DNA of 64,000 bases. Source: Actinobacteria bacterium OV450. GTDB taxonomy: Bacteria; Actinomycetota; Actinomycetes; Streptomycetales; Streptomycetaceae. The first letter of the stretch is position 1, and each line of letters starts with the position of its first letter. The notes below the pieces were generated by a model. It was not told the origin of the DNA. It made no database searches and saw only the letters and a list, made by a program, of their open reading frames with translations. A program made the translations under genes and the position numbers. Shown here in pieces: positions 17,701 to 25,011 of this stretch. The DNA lies in assembly GCA_001298555.1 (NCBI GenBank), contig LJCW01000368.1:157879-221878 (forward strand), written 5' to 3'.

Positions 17701-17822
17701 ACCGTCCGGCACCGGCCCGCCTGCTGACAGCGGGCCTGGTCGGGGCCGCTGCCGGGCTGGCCGCGGGCGGCGTACGCGCCGTACTCCGACACCGTCAGGC
17801 CCGGAAGGTCTGGACACGATGA
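14748..17822 (+). CDS. FAD-linked oxidase fused to an Fe-S/CCG domain (YdiJ-like 2-hydroxyacid dehydrogenase)
   Basis: A 1024-residue fusion. The N-terminal FAD-binding domain (about 35-230) contains SRGGGTSLGGQCTNAAVVID; an oxidase C-terminal domain follows with SLSGEHGDGQARG. Cysteine clusters CVGIGNCRTQQGGVMCPSYR and CLACKGCKSDCPVG (about 560-650) should bind 4Fe-4S centres. The C-terminal third has two CCG units (CCGLTW and CCGLAGNFGF), as in GlpC/GlcF. This is the architecture of YdiJ-like D-2-hydroxyacid or D-lactate dehydrogenases that pass electrons to the respiratory chain. The last ~40 residues form an Ala-rich segment. The stop overlaps a small ORF as ATGA. Confidence 0.9.
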   Translation: MLSEQEVDLAALERALRAEVDGEVRFDAGSRGAYATDGSNYRQVPLGVVVPRSVEAGAAAVAVCSRFAAPVLSRGGGTSLGGQCTNAAVVIDWTKYCHRLISVDPGAWTCVVEPGIVLDDLNRRLAPHKLKFGPKPSTHTHCALGGMIGNNSCGASAQAYGKTADNVSRLEVLTYEGTRFWAGPTDEDEYARIVAAGGSRARLYQGLRDVAGRHLADIRTGYPKIPRRVSGYNLDSLLPENGFDVARALVGSEGTLVTVLRAELQLVEVPAAEALLVLGFDDIYRAADAVPRLLEHSHPTQLEAIDGRMAQLMREEHAHLDSLDSLPEGESWLLLQFTGDTKEEADEQAMEVLRALGRGDDDPRVALSDDPAREQEMLRAREAGLGVTARPPDGSETWEGWEDSAVAPERLGDYLRDLERLFNRYGYQQASLYGHFGQGCVHTRIPFELRDGKGVQAFRAFLFDAADLVSSYGGSLSGEHGDGQARGELLPRMFTPALMEAMGEVKALFDPGNRMNPGKVVHPHRVDSDMRIGATWRPESQSTYFAYPDDGNDFGQAVLRCVGIGNCRTQQGGVMCPSYRATGEEEHSTRGRARLLFEMLGGHDDSPITGSWRSTEVRDALDLCLACKGCKSDCPVGVDMATYKAEFLAHHYQGRLRPAAHYAMGWLPLWTRLARVAPALANAALHAPGLSRIGKVLAGIAPQRDAPLFADESFRESWHRSGRPQPDPGDPRTVLLWPDTFTDHFHPHIADAAVRVLEDAGFRVGVPDGPVCCGLTWISTGQLATATKVLRRTTAVLRPWLEAGTPIVGLEPSCTAVFRSDAPDLLAGDQDIVRLAAQTRTFAEQLVNHAPDGWQPPQLSRAATVQTHCHQHAVLGADPDRELMRRAGLDAEVLDEGCCGLAGNFGFEREHYDLSQVIAEQGVLPAVRDTAPGAFVLADGFSCRTQIDQAGTGRRAVHLAEALALALDGPPPADHPEQSVPRPQDRPAPARLLTAGLVGAAAGLAAGGVRAVLRHRQARKVWTR

Positions 17823-17974
17823 TGCCACTGCGCCGGCGGCCGCACCGCGAGGGCCGCACCCCCAGCGTCTTCGCCCCGCACGCCACCGGACCCGCCCCCG
17901 CCACCCCGGCCGCGCCGGACTCCCCGCGCTGTGCCCGGGAGGCCGTCCAGCACGCCACCGGGGACCCGTCATGA
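17819..17974 (+). CDS. 51-residue linking ORF coupled at both ends
   Basis: An ATG at 17819 overlaps the stop of the dehydrogenase (ATGA) and its own TGA overlaps the ATG of the next gene (ATGA). The product (MMPLRRRPHREGRTPSVFAP onward) is basic then Ala/Pro-rich and shows no domain. Two exact start/stop overlaps suggest it is at least translated as a coupling element. Whether the peptide has a function is unknown. Confidence 0.45.
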   Translation: MMPLRRRPHREGRTPSVFAPHATGPAPATPAAPDSPRCAREAVQHATGDPS

Positions 17975-19083
17975 ACGCCGGTACCGGTGTCCCGGTCGTC
18001 GAGAACCTGCACGTGCAGGTCCTGCAGTTCCCGACCGACGCGCCGGAGGCGGACGGCACCCTCGCCTGGGACCGGACGACCATGGTCCTCGTCGAGGCCC
18101 GTGGCGGCGGCATCACGGGCCTGGGCTACACCTACGGCGACGCGGCCACCGCCCACGTGGTCACCGGACTGCTCCGTGACGCGGTCGTCGGCCGGCCGGT
18201 GTCCGACCCGCCGGCCGCGAACGAGGCGATGAGCCGCGCGGTGCGCAACGCCGGCCGGCCCGGCCTGATCGCCGGCGCCATCTCCGCCGTCGACATCGCC
18301 CTGTGGGACCTCAAGGGCCGCCACCTCGGCCTGCCCCTGGCCGACCTGCTCGGGCGGGCCCGTACCGAGGTGCCCGTCTACGGCAGCGGCGGATTCACCA
18401 CCTACGGGCACGGCCGGCTCGCCGAGCAGCTCGAAGGGTGGGCCGCCCACGGCATCACCCGCTTCAAGATCAAGATCGGCGAAGGGTGGGGTACGCGCGA
18501 GCGGCGCGACCTGGACCGCACCGCACAGGCCCGTGCCCGGGTGGGCGACGACGCCGAGCTCTACGTCGACGCCAACGGCGCGTACACCCGCAAGCAGGCC
18601 CTCCGGATCGGGCGGGCGCTGGCCGGCCTGGGGGTGTCCTGGTTCGAGGAGCCCGTCTCCTCCGACGACCTCACCGGCCTCGCCCAGCTGCGCGACACCC
18701 TCACCGCGGACATCGCGGCCGGCGAGTACGGCTACGACCTGCCCTACTTCGCCCGCATGATCCCGGCCGTCGACTGCCTCCAGGCCGACGCCACCCGCTG
18801 CGGCGGCATCACCGTATGGCTGCGCGCCGCCGCCCTCGCCCAGGCCCACGGCCTCCAGCTGTCAGGGCACTGCGCACCGCACGCCCACGCCCACGCCGCA
18901 ACGGCCGTGCCGAACGTGCGGCACCTGGAGTGGTTCCACGACCACGTCCGCATCGAGGACCTGCTCTTCGAAGGCACCCTCGACCCCTCCGGCGGCAGTG
19001 TCCGGCCGGGCCGAGGTGGTGAACCCGGACTCGGCCTTGCCCTCCGGGCGGACGTGGCGGAGCAGTACCGTGTCCACCTCTGA
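17971..19083 (+). CDS. Enolase-superfamily enzyme (mandelate racemase/muconate lactonizing type)
   Basis: A 370-residue member of the mandelate racemase/muconate lactonizing group. It has the capping domain at the N-terminus and a TIM barrel with the catalytic KIKIG (Lys-X-Lys), YVDANGAYT (first metal Asp, with Asn), SWFEEPVS (second metal Glu) and AAGEYGYD (third metal Glu). A late SGHCAPHAHAH segment supplies a possible general acid/base histidine. Such enzymes abstract a proton alpha to a carboxylate in racemases, dehydratases or lactonizing enzymes. Coupling with the dehydrogenase suggests an acid-sugar or 2-hydroxyacid substrate, but this is inference. The start overlaps the upstream stop (ATGA). 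Confidence 0.88.
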   Translation: MNAGTGVPVVENLHVQVLQFPTDAPEADGTLAWDRTTMVLVEARGGGITGLGYTYGDAATAHVVTGLLRDAVVGRPVSDPPAANEAMSRAVRNAGRPGLIAGAISAVDIALWDLKGRHLGLPLADLLGRARTEVPVYGSGGFTTYGHGRLAEQLEGWAAHGITRFKIKIGEGWGTRERRDLDRTAQARARVGDDAELYVDANGAYTRKQALRIGRALAGLGVSWFEEPVSSDDLTGLAQLRDTLTADIAAGEYGYDLPYFARMIPAVDCLQADATRCGGITVWLRAAALAQAHGLQLSGHCAPHAHAHAATAVPNVRHLEWFHDHVRIEDLLFEGTLDPSGGSVRPGRGGEPGLGLALRADVAEQYRVHL

Positions 19084-19146
19084 GGCGGGCCCGACCACAC
19101 CCGCGTCCGGACCGGCTCGCGGTACGGGCGCCGGAAGGAACCGACC

Positions 19147-20907
19147 ATGACGGCCCCCACGACGGCGAACGGCGCCCCGCCTCCGCACGCGTTGCGGGAC
19201 TACGCGCTGCTCGCGGACGGGCACCGCGGCGCGCTGATCGGACCGCGCGGCGACATCGTCTGGATGTGCACGCCCGCCTGGGACGACGATGCGGTGTTCG
19301 CCGCCCTGATCGGCGGCCGAGGCTGGTACACCGTCACCCCGGACGAGCCGTTCACGTGGGGCGGCTACTACGAGGCGGGCAGCCTGATCTGGCGTAGCCG
19401 CTGGACCACCACCGGCGGCATCGTCGAGTGCCGCGAGGCCCTGGCCTACCCCGGTGACCCGCGGTGCGCCGTGGTGCTGCGCCGGATCCAGGGCGTCGAC
19501 GGGGAGGCCCGCCTGAAGGTGGAGCTGAACCTGGCGGCCGGCTTCGGCACGCGCCCGATGCGTGAGGTGCACCGCGACGAACACGGCCGGTGGACCGGCC
19601 GTGCCGGCGTCCTGCAAGTGCGGCTGAGCGGGGCACCGGACGCCCGGGCGGACGGCAGCACGCTGCGGACCGCCGTGGTGCTGCCGGCCGGGGCCCACCA
19701 CGACCTCGTGCTGGAGATCTCCGACCGGTCACTGCCCGAACCGGTGCCGCCCGACGTGTGGTGGCGGGCCACCGAGAGCCGGTGGACCGCGAGCGTGCCC
19801 GGCCTGTCCGGCACGCTGGGCAGCCGCGACGCGCGGCACGCGTACGCGGTCATGACCGGCATGACCGGCCCGTCCGGGGGCACGGTGGCCGCAGCCACCA
19901 CGAGCCTGCCGGAGCGGGCCGAGCAGGGCCGCAACTACGACTACCGGTACGTGTGGATCCGCGACCAGGCCTACATCGGCCAGGCCGTCGCCGCCGCGGG
20001 AGCGCACCCGCTGCTGGACGACTCGGTGCGGTTCACCGTCGCCCGTCTCCTCGATCACGGGCCCGCTCTGGCACCCGCCTACACCGCCACCGGGCAGGCG
20101 TTGCCCGACCCGCGGACCCTCGATCTGCCCGGTTACCCGGGTGGGTTCGACGTCGTCGGCAACCGGGCCAACCGCCAGTTCCAGCTCGACGTGTTCGGGG
20201 AGAGTCTGCTGCTCTTGGCAGCGGCTGCCCGCCACGACCGCCTCGATGCGGACGGCTGGCAGGCCGCGCGGATCGCCGCGGAGAGCGTCGCCGCCCGCCA
20301 CCGCGAGCCGGACGCCGGGATCTGGGAGCTCCACGACGACCGCTGGGCGCACAGCCGGCTCGCCTGCGCCGCCGGGCTGCGCGCGATCGCCGCCGCCCCC
20401 GGGGCCGGCGCCGGCGCCGCCGCCCGGTGGGAGGCGCTGGCGGACCACATCGTCGCCGAAGCCTCGGCCGACTGCCTGCACCCCACCGGGCGGTGGCAGC
20501 GTTCCCCGGCCGATGCCGGCGTGGACGCGGCCCTCCTGCTGGCCGCCGTGCGCGGCGCCCTGCCCGCCGACGATCCCCGCACCCTCGCGACCCTGCGCGC
20601 GGTGCGCACCGACCTCGCCACCGATCACTACGTCTACCGGTTCCGCCACGACCAGCGGCCCCTCGAGGACGCCGAGGGCGCGTTCCTGCTGTGCGGCTTC
20701 ACGATGGCCCTGGCCGAGCACCAGCAGCACAACGACGTCGAGGCGGTGTGCTGGTTCGAACGCAACCGCGCGGCGTGCGGGCCACCCGGACTGTTCGCCG
20801 AGGAGTTCGACGTCGCCCAGCGCCAGCTGCGCGGCAATCTGCCACAGGCCTTCGTCCACGCCCTGCTGCTCGAAGCCGCCGCCCGCCTCGCCGCAACGCG
20901 CGCCTGA
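19147..20907 (+). CDS. Glycoside hydrolase family 15 protein
   Basis: A 586-residue GH15-type protein. The N-terminal beta-sandwich begins LRDYALLADGHRGALIGPRG; the (alpha/alpha)6 barrel follows, with RNYDYRYVWIRDQAYIGQAV as the signature substrate-binding motif, EGAFLLCGF containing a likely catalytic glutamate and GLFAEEFDV near the end carrying the second. Family members are glucoamylases, glucodextranases and trehalases; streptomycete intracellular forms are often annotated as trehalase-like. No signal peptide is seen, so it is probably cytoplasmic. The ATG has GGAAGGAACC upstream and the gene continues the metabolic cassette. Confidence 0.88.
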   Translation: MTAPTTANGAPPPHALRDYALLADGHRGALIGPRGDIVWMCTPAWDDDAVFAALIGGRGWYTVTPDEPFTWGGYYEAGSLIWRSRWTTTGGIVECREALAYPGDPRCAVVLRRIQGVDGEARLKVELNLAAGFGTRPMREVHRDEHGRWTGRAGVLQVRLSGAPDARADGSTLRTAVVLPAGAHHDLVLEISDRSLPEPVPPDVWWRATESRWTASVPGLSGTLGSRDARHAYAVMTGMTGPSGGTVAAATTSLPERAEQGRNYDYRYVWIRDQAYIGQAVAAAGAHPLLDDSVRFTVARLLDHGPALAPAYTATGQALPDPRTLDLPGYPGGFDVVGNRANRQFQLDVFGESLLLLAAAARHDRLDADGWQAARIAAESVAARHREPDAGIWELHDDRWAHSRLACAAGLRAIAAAPGAGAGAAARWEALADHIVAEASADCLHPTGRWQRSPADAGVDAALLLAAVRGALPADDPRTLATLRAVRTDLATDHYVYRFRHDQRPLEDAEGAFLLCGFTMALAEHQQHNDVEAVCWFERNRAACGPPGLFAEEFDVAQRQLRGNLPQAFVHALLLEAAARLAATRA

Positions 20908-21173
20908 CCGGCCTGCCGGTGCGCCCCGGCACCCGTTCACGGCGGCGTGCGGGGGCCTGCGGCGCGGTCGGACCGGATGCGGACCGCACGGCCGCATCCC
21001 GCGGGCCGAGGCGGGCAATCGCGTGCCGGCCCCGGGCGCAGGCCTGGCCGAAGCGCCGCTCGACCAGGCGACGGCACCTCGCGGCCTGCCGGAGGTCGTA
21101 GTACGACCGCCGTGGCGCGCCCTGCGGCCACCGCACCCGTTTGCCGCGCCGGATCGGGGAAAGGCGCAGCAAC

Positions 21174-22259
21174 ATGGAACCTGTGGAGGCCGTGCGACGG
21201 ACCGTCGTCATCACCGGCGCCAGCGCCGGCATCGGACGCGCGTGCGCGGTGGCGTTCGCCGCCCGCGGTGACCGGCTCGCGCTGATCGCCCGCGGCCGGG
21301 CCGGCCTGAAAGCGGCGGTGCGCGAGGCCGAGGAGGCAGGTGCCGCCCAGGCCATCGCCATCGAGGCCGACGTCGCCGACGCGCAGGCGGTGGAGGCGGC
21401 CGCCGCCCGGGCGGAAGAGGAACTCGGCCCGATCGACGTATGGGTCAACGACGCGTTCGCCTCCGTGTTCGCCCCGTTCACCGAGATCACCCCCGACGAG
21501 TACCGGCGCGTCACTGAGGTCACCTACCTGGGGTACGTGTACGGCACCCAAGCGGCGCTGAAGCGGATGCTGCCCCGCGACCGAGGGGTGGTCGTGCAGG
21601 TCGGCTCGGCGATCGCCTACCGCGGCATCCCGTTGCAGAGCGCCTACAGCGGCGCCAAGCACGCCATCCAGGGCTTCAACGAGGCGCTGCGCTGCGAACT
21701 GCTCGCCTCCGGCACCGGCGTGCGCACCACCATGGTGCAGATGCCGGCCGTGAACACCCCGCAGTTCGACTGGGTCCGCTCGCGCCTGTCCAAGCGGGCG
21801 CAACCCGTGGCGCCGATCTACCAGAGCGAGGTCGCCGCCCGGGCCGTGCTGTTCGCCGCCGACCACCCTAGGCGGCGCGAGTACTGGGTCGGCGGCAGCA
21901 CCGTGGCCACGCTGCTGGCCAACGCGATCGTCCCCGGTCTGCTGGACCGCTACCTGGCCAGGACCGGCTTCGACTCGCAGCAGGAGGACCGCCCGCGCCG
22001 GGCCGGGGACCCGGACAACCTGTTCGAGCCGGTCGATGACGGACGGGATTTCGGGGCGCACGGCCGGTTCGACGACCGGGCGGCCGACCGCAGCCGCCAG
22101 CAACGGGCCGCACACGCACTCGGCGCTCTCCCCGCCGCGGTGCGGCGCGCGGCCGGACGGGTGCGAGCGGGTTCGCCCCGCGGGCGCGCCGGGCGTCCTT
22201 CCCGGATACGAGGAACACGACAGGAGCCCCATGATCATGGGCATCATCCCCGGGCCTGA
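21174..22259 (+). CDS. Short-chain dehydrogenase/reductase with basic C-terminal extension
   Basis: A 361-residue SDR: TGASAGIGRA near residue 15, DVWVNDAFASVF in place of the usual NNAG strand, and catalytic YSGAK. The first about 260 residues are a standard classical SDR. The last ~60 are Arg/Ala-rich and probably disordered, and the final 29 bp overlap the next small ORF, so the extension may be partly spurious. Upstream in-frame residues before ATG 21174 lack homology. Substrate unknown. Confidence 0.82.
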   Translation: MEPVEAVRRTVVITGASAGIGRACAVAFAARGDRLALIARGRAGLKAAVREAEEAGAAQAIAIEADVADAQAVEAAAARAEEELGPIDVWVNDAFASVFAPFTEITPDEYRRVTEVTYLGYVYGTQAALKRMLPRDRGVVVQVGSAIAYRGIPLQSAYSGAKHAIQGFNEALRCELLASGTGVRTTMVQMPAVNTPQFDWVRSRLSKRAQPVAPIYQSEVAARAVLFAADHPRRREYWVGGSTVATLLANAIVPGLLDRYLARTGFDSQQEDRPRRAGDPDNLFEPVDDGRDFGAHGRFDDRAADRSRQQRAAHALGALPAAVRRAAGRVRAGSPRGRAGRPSRIRGTRQEPHDHGHHPRA

Positions 22260-22440
22260 CCCCGTACAGACAACCGAGCCGCCGGAGCCGGCCGGGCCGC
22301 CGGTGCCCCCGGACCCTCCGGCGCCGCCCGGCTCTCCCGTCCCGCCGGCCGAGCCACCGCAGCCGGCAGGCCCCGGCCCCGGTCACGAGCCCGCCCCGCC
22401 GGAGCCCGGGCAGCCCCGCCCTGCGGAGCCGCCGGACTGA
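22231..22440 (+). CDS. Small proline-rich protein
   Basis: Sixty-nine residues starting MIMGIIPGPDPVQTTEPPEP, with CAGGAG upstream of the ATG. About half the residues are proline in PP/PA repeats, predicting an extended disordered chain. It overlaps the SDR C-terminus in another frame. The clean ribosome binding site and the non-random opening favour a real small protein, but function is unknown. Confidence 0.5.
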   Translation: MIMGIIPGPDPVQTTEPPEPAGPPVPPDPPAPPGSPVPPAEPPQPAGPGPGHEPAPPEPGQPRPAEPPD

Positions 22441-22461
22441 ACGCCACCGGGAATGGGCCGG

Positions 22462-22476
22462 GCGGGTGATACCCGC
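22462..22476. promoter_or_regulatory. Candidate operator before the Mrp operon
   Basis: GCGGGT-GAT-ACCCGC is a perfect 6-bp-arm inverted repeat 66 bp upstream of mrpE. Position suggests a regulatory role. No regulator gene is adjacent. Confidence 0.35.
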
Positions 22477-22541
22477 ACGCGCCGCCTGCCGCGCCCCGCC
22501 GGCAGTGGAGAGCATGCTCACGGGCAACGGGAGGTCGGGTC

Positions 22542-22994
22542 GTGCGCGCGCTGGTCGAGATCGTCGTGTGGTGGGCGGTGTTGACGGGACTGACGGTGAT
22601 CTTCATCAGCTCCGTGTCCCCGGTGGAACTGTTGGTCGCCGTCCTCGCCGCTCTGGGCGCGGCGGTCATGGCCCACCGGATGCGCCGGGTCGCGGGCGGC
22701 CGCCTTCGTGGGGGCCGGGGGGCGCCGGGTGCGCTCCTCGCGCTGCCGGGTTCGGTCCTGCGCGGTCTGGCCGTGCTGGTGACCGCCATGGTCACCGATC
22801 CGGCGGGCGCGACCGTGCGACACCTGCGGCTGCGGCCCGGAGCGGACGCCGGGTGGGCCGGCGCGCTGCTCGCCGCGTCTGCGGACACCTGCGTGCTCGA
22901 CGTTCCCGCTGATGACGAGGCCGTAGTGCACGCCCTGCGCCCGGGGGCGGGAGCGGTGGAAGAGGCCGTGGCAGCCAAGGGGAGTGCACGGTGA
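22542..22994 (+). CDS. mrpE: Mrp-type cation/proton antiporter subunit E
   Basis: A 150-residue membrane protein starting GTG behind GGGAGG. It has two N-terminal hydrophobic segments (LVEIVVWWAVLTGLTVIFIS and LLVAVLAALGAAVMAH), a third near residue 75, and a soluble C-terminal domain with the typical SADTCVLDVPADDEA-type end. It is a small subunit of the membrane complex that exchanges Na+/K+ for H+. It opens an operon and its stop overlaps mrpF (GTGA). Confidence 0.85.
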   Translation: MRALVEIVVWWAVLTGLTVIFISSVSPVELLVAVLAALGAAVMAHRMRRVAGGRLRGGRGAPGALLALPGSVLRGLAVLVTAMVTDPAGATVRHLRLRPGADAGWAGALLAASADTCVLDVPADDEAVVHALRPGAGAVEEAVAAKGSAR

Positions 22995-23281
22995 ACGCGT
23001 GGACGGCCGCAGCCCTGATCCTCCTCGCGATCCCGGCGCCGGCGTGCCTGTGGGTGGCGGCCCACGGCACCGCGGTGCGCCGCCTCGTCGGAGCATCGCT
23101 GCTGTCCAGCGTGGTGGGCGCGCTCTTCCTGCTGTTGCCCCCGGCCTACGACCGGTCCTCCTACCAGGACCTCGCGCTGATGCTGGCCGTGCTGGGCCCG
23201 GCCGGCACCCTCGTGTTCACCCGCTTCGTCACCGGCCGCCATCACGAGACCCGCCCCCACGAGTCCACTCCCGGGCCCTGA
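22991..23281 (+). CDS. mrpF: Mrp antiporter subunit F
   Basis: A 96-residue protein with three hydrophobic helices (AAALILLAIPAPACLWVAAH first), fitting MrpF/MnhF in size and topology. The stretch DRSSYQDLALMLAVLG, in place of the usual D-AL-A segment, precedes the last helix. GTG 22991 overlaps the mrpE stop. Confidence 0.85.
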   Translation: MNAWTAAALILLAIPAPACLWVAAHGTAVRRLVGASLLSSVVGALFLLLPPAYDRSSYQDLALMLAVLGPAGTLVFTRFVTGRHHETRPHESTPGP

Positions 23282-23318
23282 CCGCCCCACGCACCACTCG
23301 GCGAGGAAGGAGAGCGCA

Positions 23319-23621
23319 TTGACGCCGCATCACGTGGTCGTGCTGGTGCTGCTGTGGGCCGGCGTGGCGTGCATGCTCCTGTCCGCGGCCGCTCTCGTGC
23401 GGTTGCGCGGCACTCTGATGCGGTTGCACGCCCTGGCCCCGGCCCCGGTGGCCGGGGTGCCGCTGATCGCCGCGGCCGTGGCCGTCGACCAGGGCGCGGG
23501 ACGGGCGGCCGTCAAGACCCTGTTCATCGGGTTGCTCTTCGCTCTCGGCGGGACGGTCACGGCGATCGCCGTCGGCCGCGCCGCCCGCCAGGCTGAACAC
23601 GAGGGGAGGAGCAGGCCGTGA
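23319..23621 (+). CDS. mrpG: Mrp antiporter subunit G
   Basis: A 100-residue, three-helix subunit with the conserved RLRGTLMRLHALA loop after the first helix pair, characteristic of MrpG/MnhG. The start is TTG 23319 behind a strong GGAAGGAGA site; a TTG start may lower its translation relative to its neighbours. The stop overlaps the next start (GTGA). Confidence 0.85.
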   Translation: MTPHHVVVLVLLWAGVACMLLSAAALVRLRGTLMRLHALAPAPVAGVPLIAAAVAVDQGAGRAAVKTLFIGLLFALGGTVTAIAVGRAARQAEHEGRSRP

Positions 23622-23911
23622 ACGAGTGGCTGATCGGTGCCGCCGTCGTCTTCGTCGTCCTGGCCGCCACGGTCGCGGTCCTCACCCGGGACCCGGCCCG
23701 CCAGGCCGTCGTCCTCTCGGTGCTGGGCCTGGGCCTCGCGGTGCTGTTCGCGGTGCTGCAGGCCCCCGACGTCGCTCTGTCGCAGCTGGCGGTGGGCACC
23801 GCGCTGACTCCGCTGCTGATCCTGCTCACCGTCCGCAAGGTCACCCGCCACCCGAGCGGGGAGAAGGGCAACGGCGAAGGCGACCGCGCGCAGAAGCGGG
23901 GCCAAGGGTGA
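23618..23911 (+). CDS. DUF4040 protein, MrpA C-terminal-like segment
   Basis: Ninety-seven residues, three hydrophobic helices, with VLQAPDVALSQLAVGTALTP as the diagnostic DUF4040 motif. In canonical systems this segment is part of the C-terminal domain of MrpA; here it is a separate gene. The charged tail (KVTRHPSGEKGNGEGDRAQK) faces the cytoplasm. Start and stop both overlap neighbouring genes. Confidence 0.85.
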   Translation: MNEWLIGAAVVFVVLAATVAVLTRDPARQAVVLSVLGLGLAVLFAVLQAPDVALSQLAVGTALTPLLILLTVRKVTRHPSGEKGNGEGDRAQKRGQG

Positions 23912-24660
23912 CGGCGCGCTCCCGGCTGGTGATGTTCCTGGTCGCGGCCCTGGTGATCGCCGGATTCTTCACCGCCGCGTGCCTGCGCCTTCCGTCCTTC
24001 GGAACCCCGCACCACCCGTACGGCGACCGGGCGGTGGCGGCGGCCCTGGACCGGCGCACCGCCAACGTCGTCTCCTCCGTCAACTTCGACATCCGCGCCT
24101 TCGACACCCTCGGCGAGGAGTCCATCCTCTTCGGCACCGTCCTCGGCGCGACCCTGCTGCTGCGCCGGGCCCGCGACGAACGCCACCGCCGTGCCGAAGC
24201 CGAACGTGTCATGCCCACCACCCGCCTGTTCGGTGCCCTGCTGCTCCCGGTCACCCTGGTCGTCGGGGTCTACGTCGTGGCGCACGGCCAGCTCTCGCCG
24301 GGCGGTGGCTTCCAGGGCGGCGTGGTCCTGGCCACCGCCCTGCACCTGGCGTACCTCGCCGCCGACTACCGCGTCCTGAAGCAGCTGCGCCCGCTGACCG
24401 TCCTCGATGTCGCGGACTCCCTCGCCGCTGCGTCCTACACGCTGATCGGCTTGGCCGGTCTGATCGTCGGCGGCGCGTTCCTCAAGAACGTGCTGCCGCT
24501 GGGCACGTTCAACACCATCACCTCCGGCGGCACCGTGCCGGTGCTGAACGCCGCGGTCGGCGTCGAGGTCGCCTCCGGCCTCATCTGCCTGCTCGCGCAC
24601 TTCCTCGACCAAGCCGTCGAGCTCACCGACCCCGGCCGGCACAGCGGCGGAGACACCTGA
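23908..24660 (+). CDS. mrpB: MbhE-like/MrpB fusion subunit
   Basis: A 250-residue protein. Residues 1-90 resemble the MbhE-like end of MrpA (ANVVSSVNFDIRAFDTLGEE then SILFGTVLG). The remainder is a full MrpB/MnhB domain: PTTRLFGALLLPVTLVVGVY and HGQLSPGGGFQGGVVLATAL, then conserved GTFNTITSGGTVP. Together with the preceding DUF4040 gene it supplies pieces normally found in MrpA plus MrpB. GTG 23908 overlaps the upstream stop. Confidence 0.87.
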   Translation: MTARSRLVMFLVAALVIAGFFTAACLRLPSFGTPHHPYGDRAVAAALDRRTANVVSSVNFDIRAFDTLGEESILFGTVLGATLLLRRARDERHRRAEAERVMPTTRLFGALLLPVTLVVGVYVVAHGQLSPGGGFQGGVVLATALHLAYLAADYRVLKQLRPLTVLDVADSLAAASYTLIGLAGLIVGGAFLKNVLPLGTFNTITSGGTVPVLNAAVGVEVASGLICLLAHFLDQAVELTDPGRHSGGDT

Positions 24661-25007
24661 TGGGTACCTGGGTGTTCCTGGCTGCCGGATGGGTCCTGCT
24701 GATCGCCCTGTTCGGCCTGGTCACGAGCCGCAACCTCATCCACGCCATCGGCTGCCTGGCCGTCGCCCAGTCCTCCACCTACCTCCTGCTCCTCGCCGTC
24801 GGATACCGCCGCGGGGCCACCGCCCCCGTCTACTCCGACATCACCCCCGGCACCCGCCCGGTCGTCGACCCCGTCGTGCAGGCCCTCGCCCTGACCGACG
24901 GCGTCGTCGGCGCCACCGTCACCGCACTGCTGCTGGCCCTGACGATCCAACTGCGCAAGCGCCACGCCACCGTCGACCCCCAGGCCCTGACGGGCCTCAA
25001 GGGCTGA
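24660..25007 (+). CDS. mrpC: Mrp antiporter subunit C
   Basis: A 115-residue, NuoK-like three-helix subunit. It contains NLIHAIGCLAVAQSSTYLLL and a conserved VVDPVVQALALTDGVVGATV segment seen in MrpC/MnhC proteins. The ATG overlaps the preceding stop as TGATG. It should pair with MrpD in the membrane complex. Confidence 0.87.
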   Translation: MGTWVFLAAGWVLLIALFGLVTSRNLIHAIGCLAVAQSSTYLLLLAVGYRRGATAPVYSDITPGTRPVVDPVVQALALTDGVVGATVTALLLALTIQLRKRHATVDPQALTGLKG

Positions 25008-25011
25008 AACC

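Noticed and set aside
16170..18116. A 648-residue minus-strand open frame
   Set aside because: Antisense shadow of the dehydrogenase C-terminal half and the enolase-family gene start; no recognisable motif.
12957..22259. Natural-product biosynthetic gene cluster
   Set aside because: No polyketide, peptide, terpene or tailoring core enzyme; gene types fit primary or storage metabolism better.
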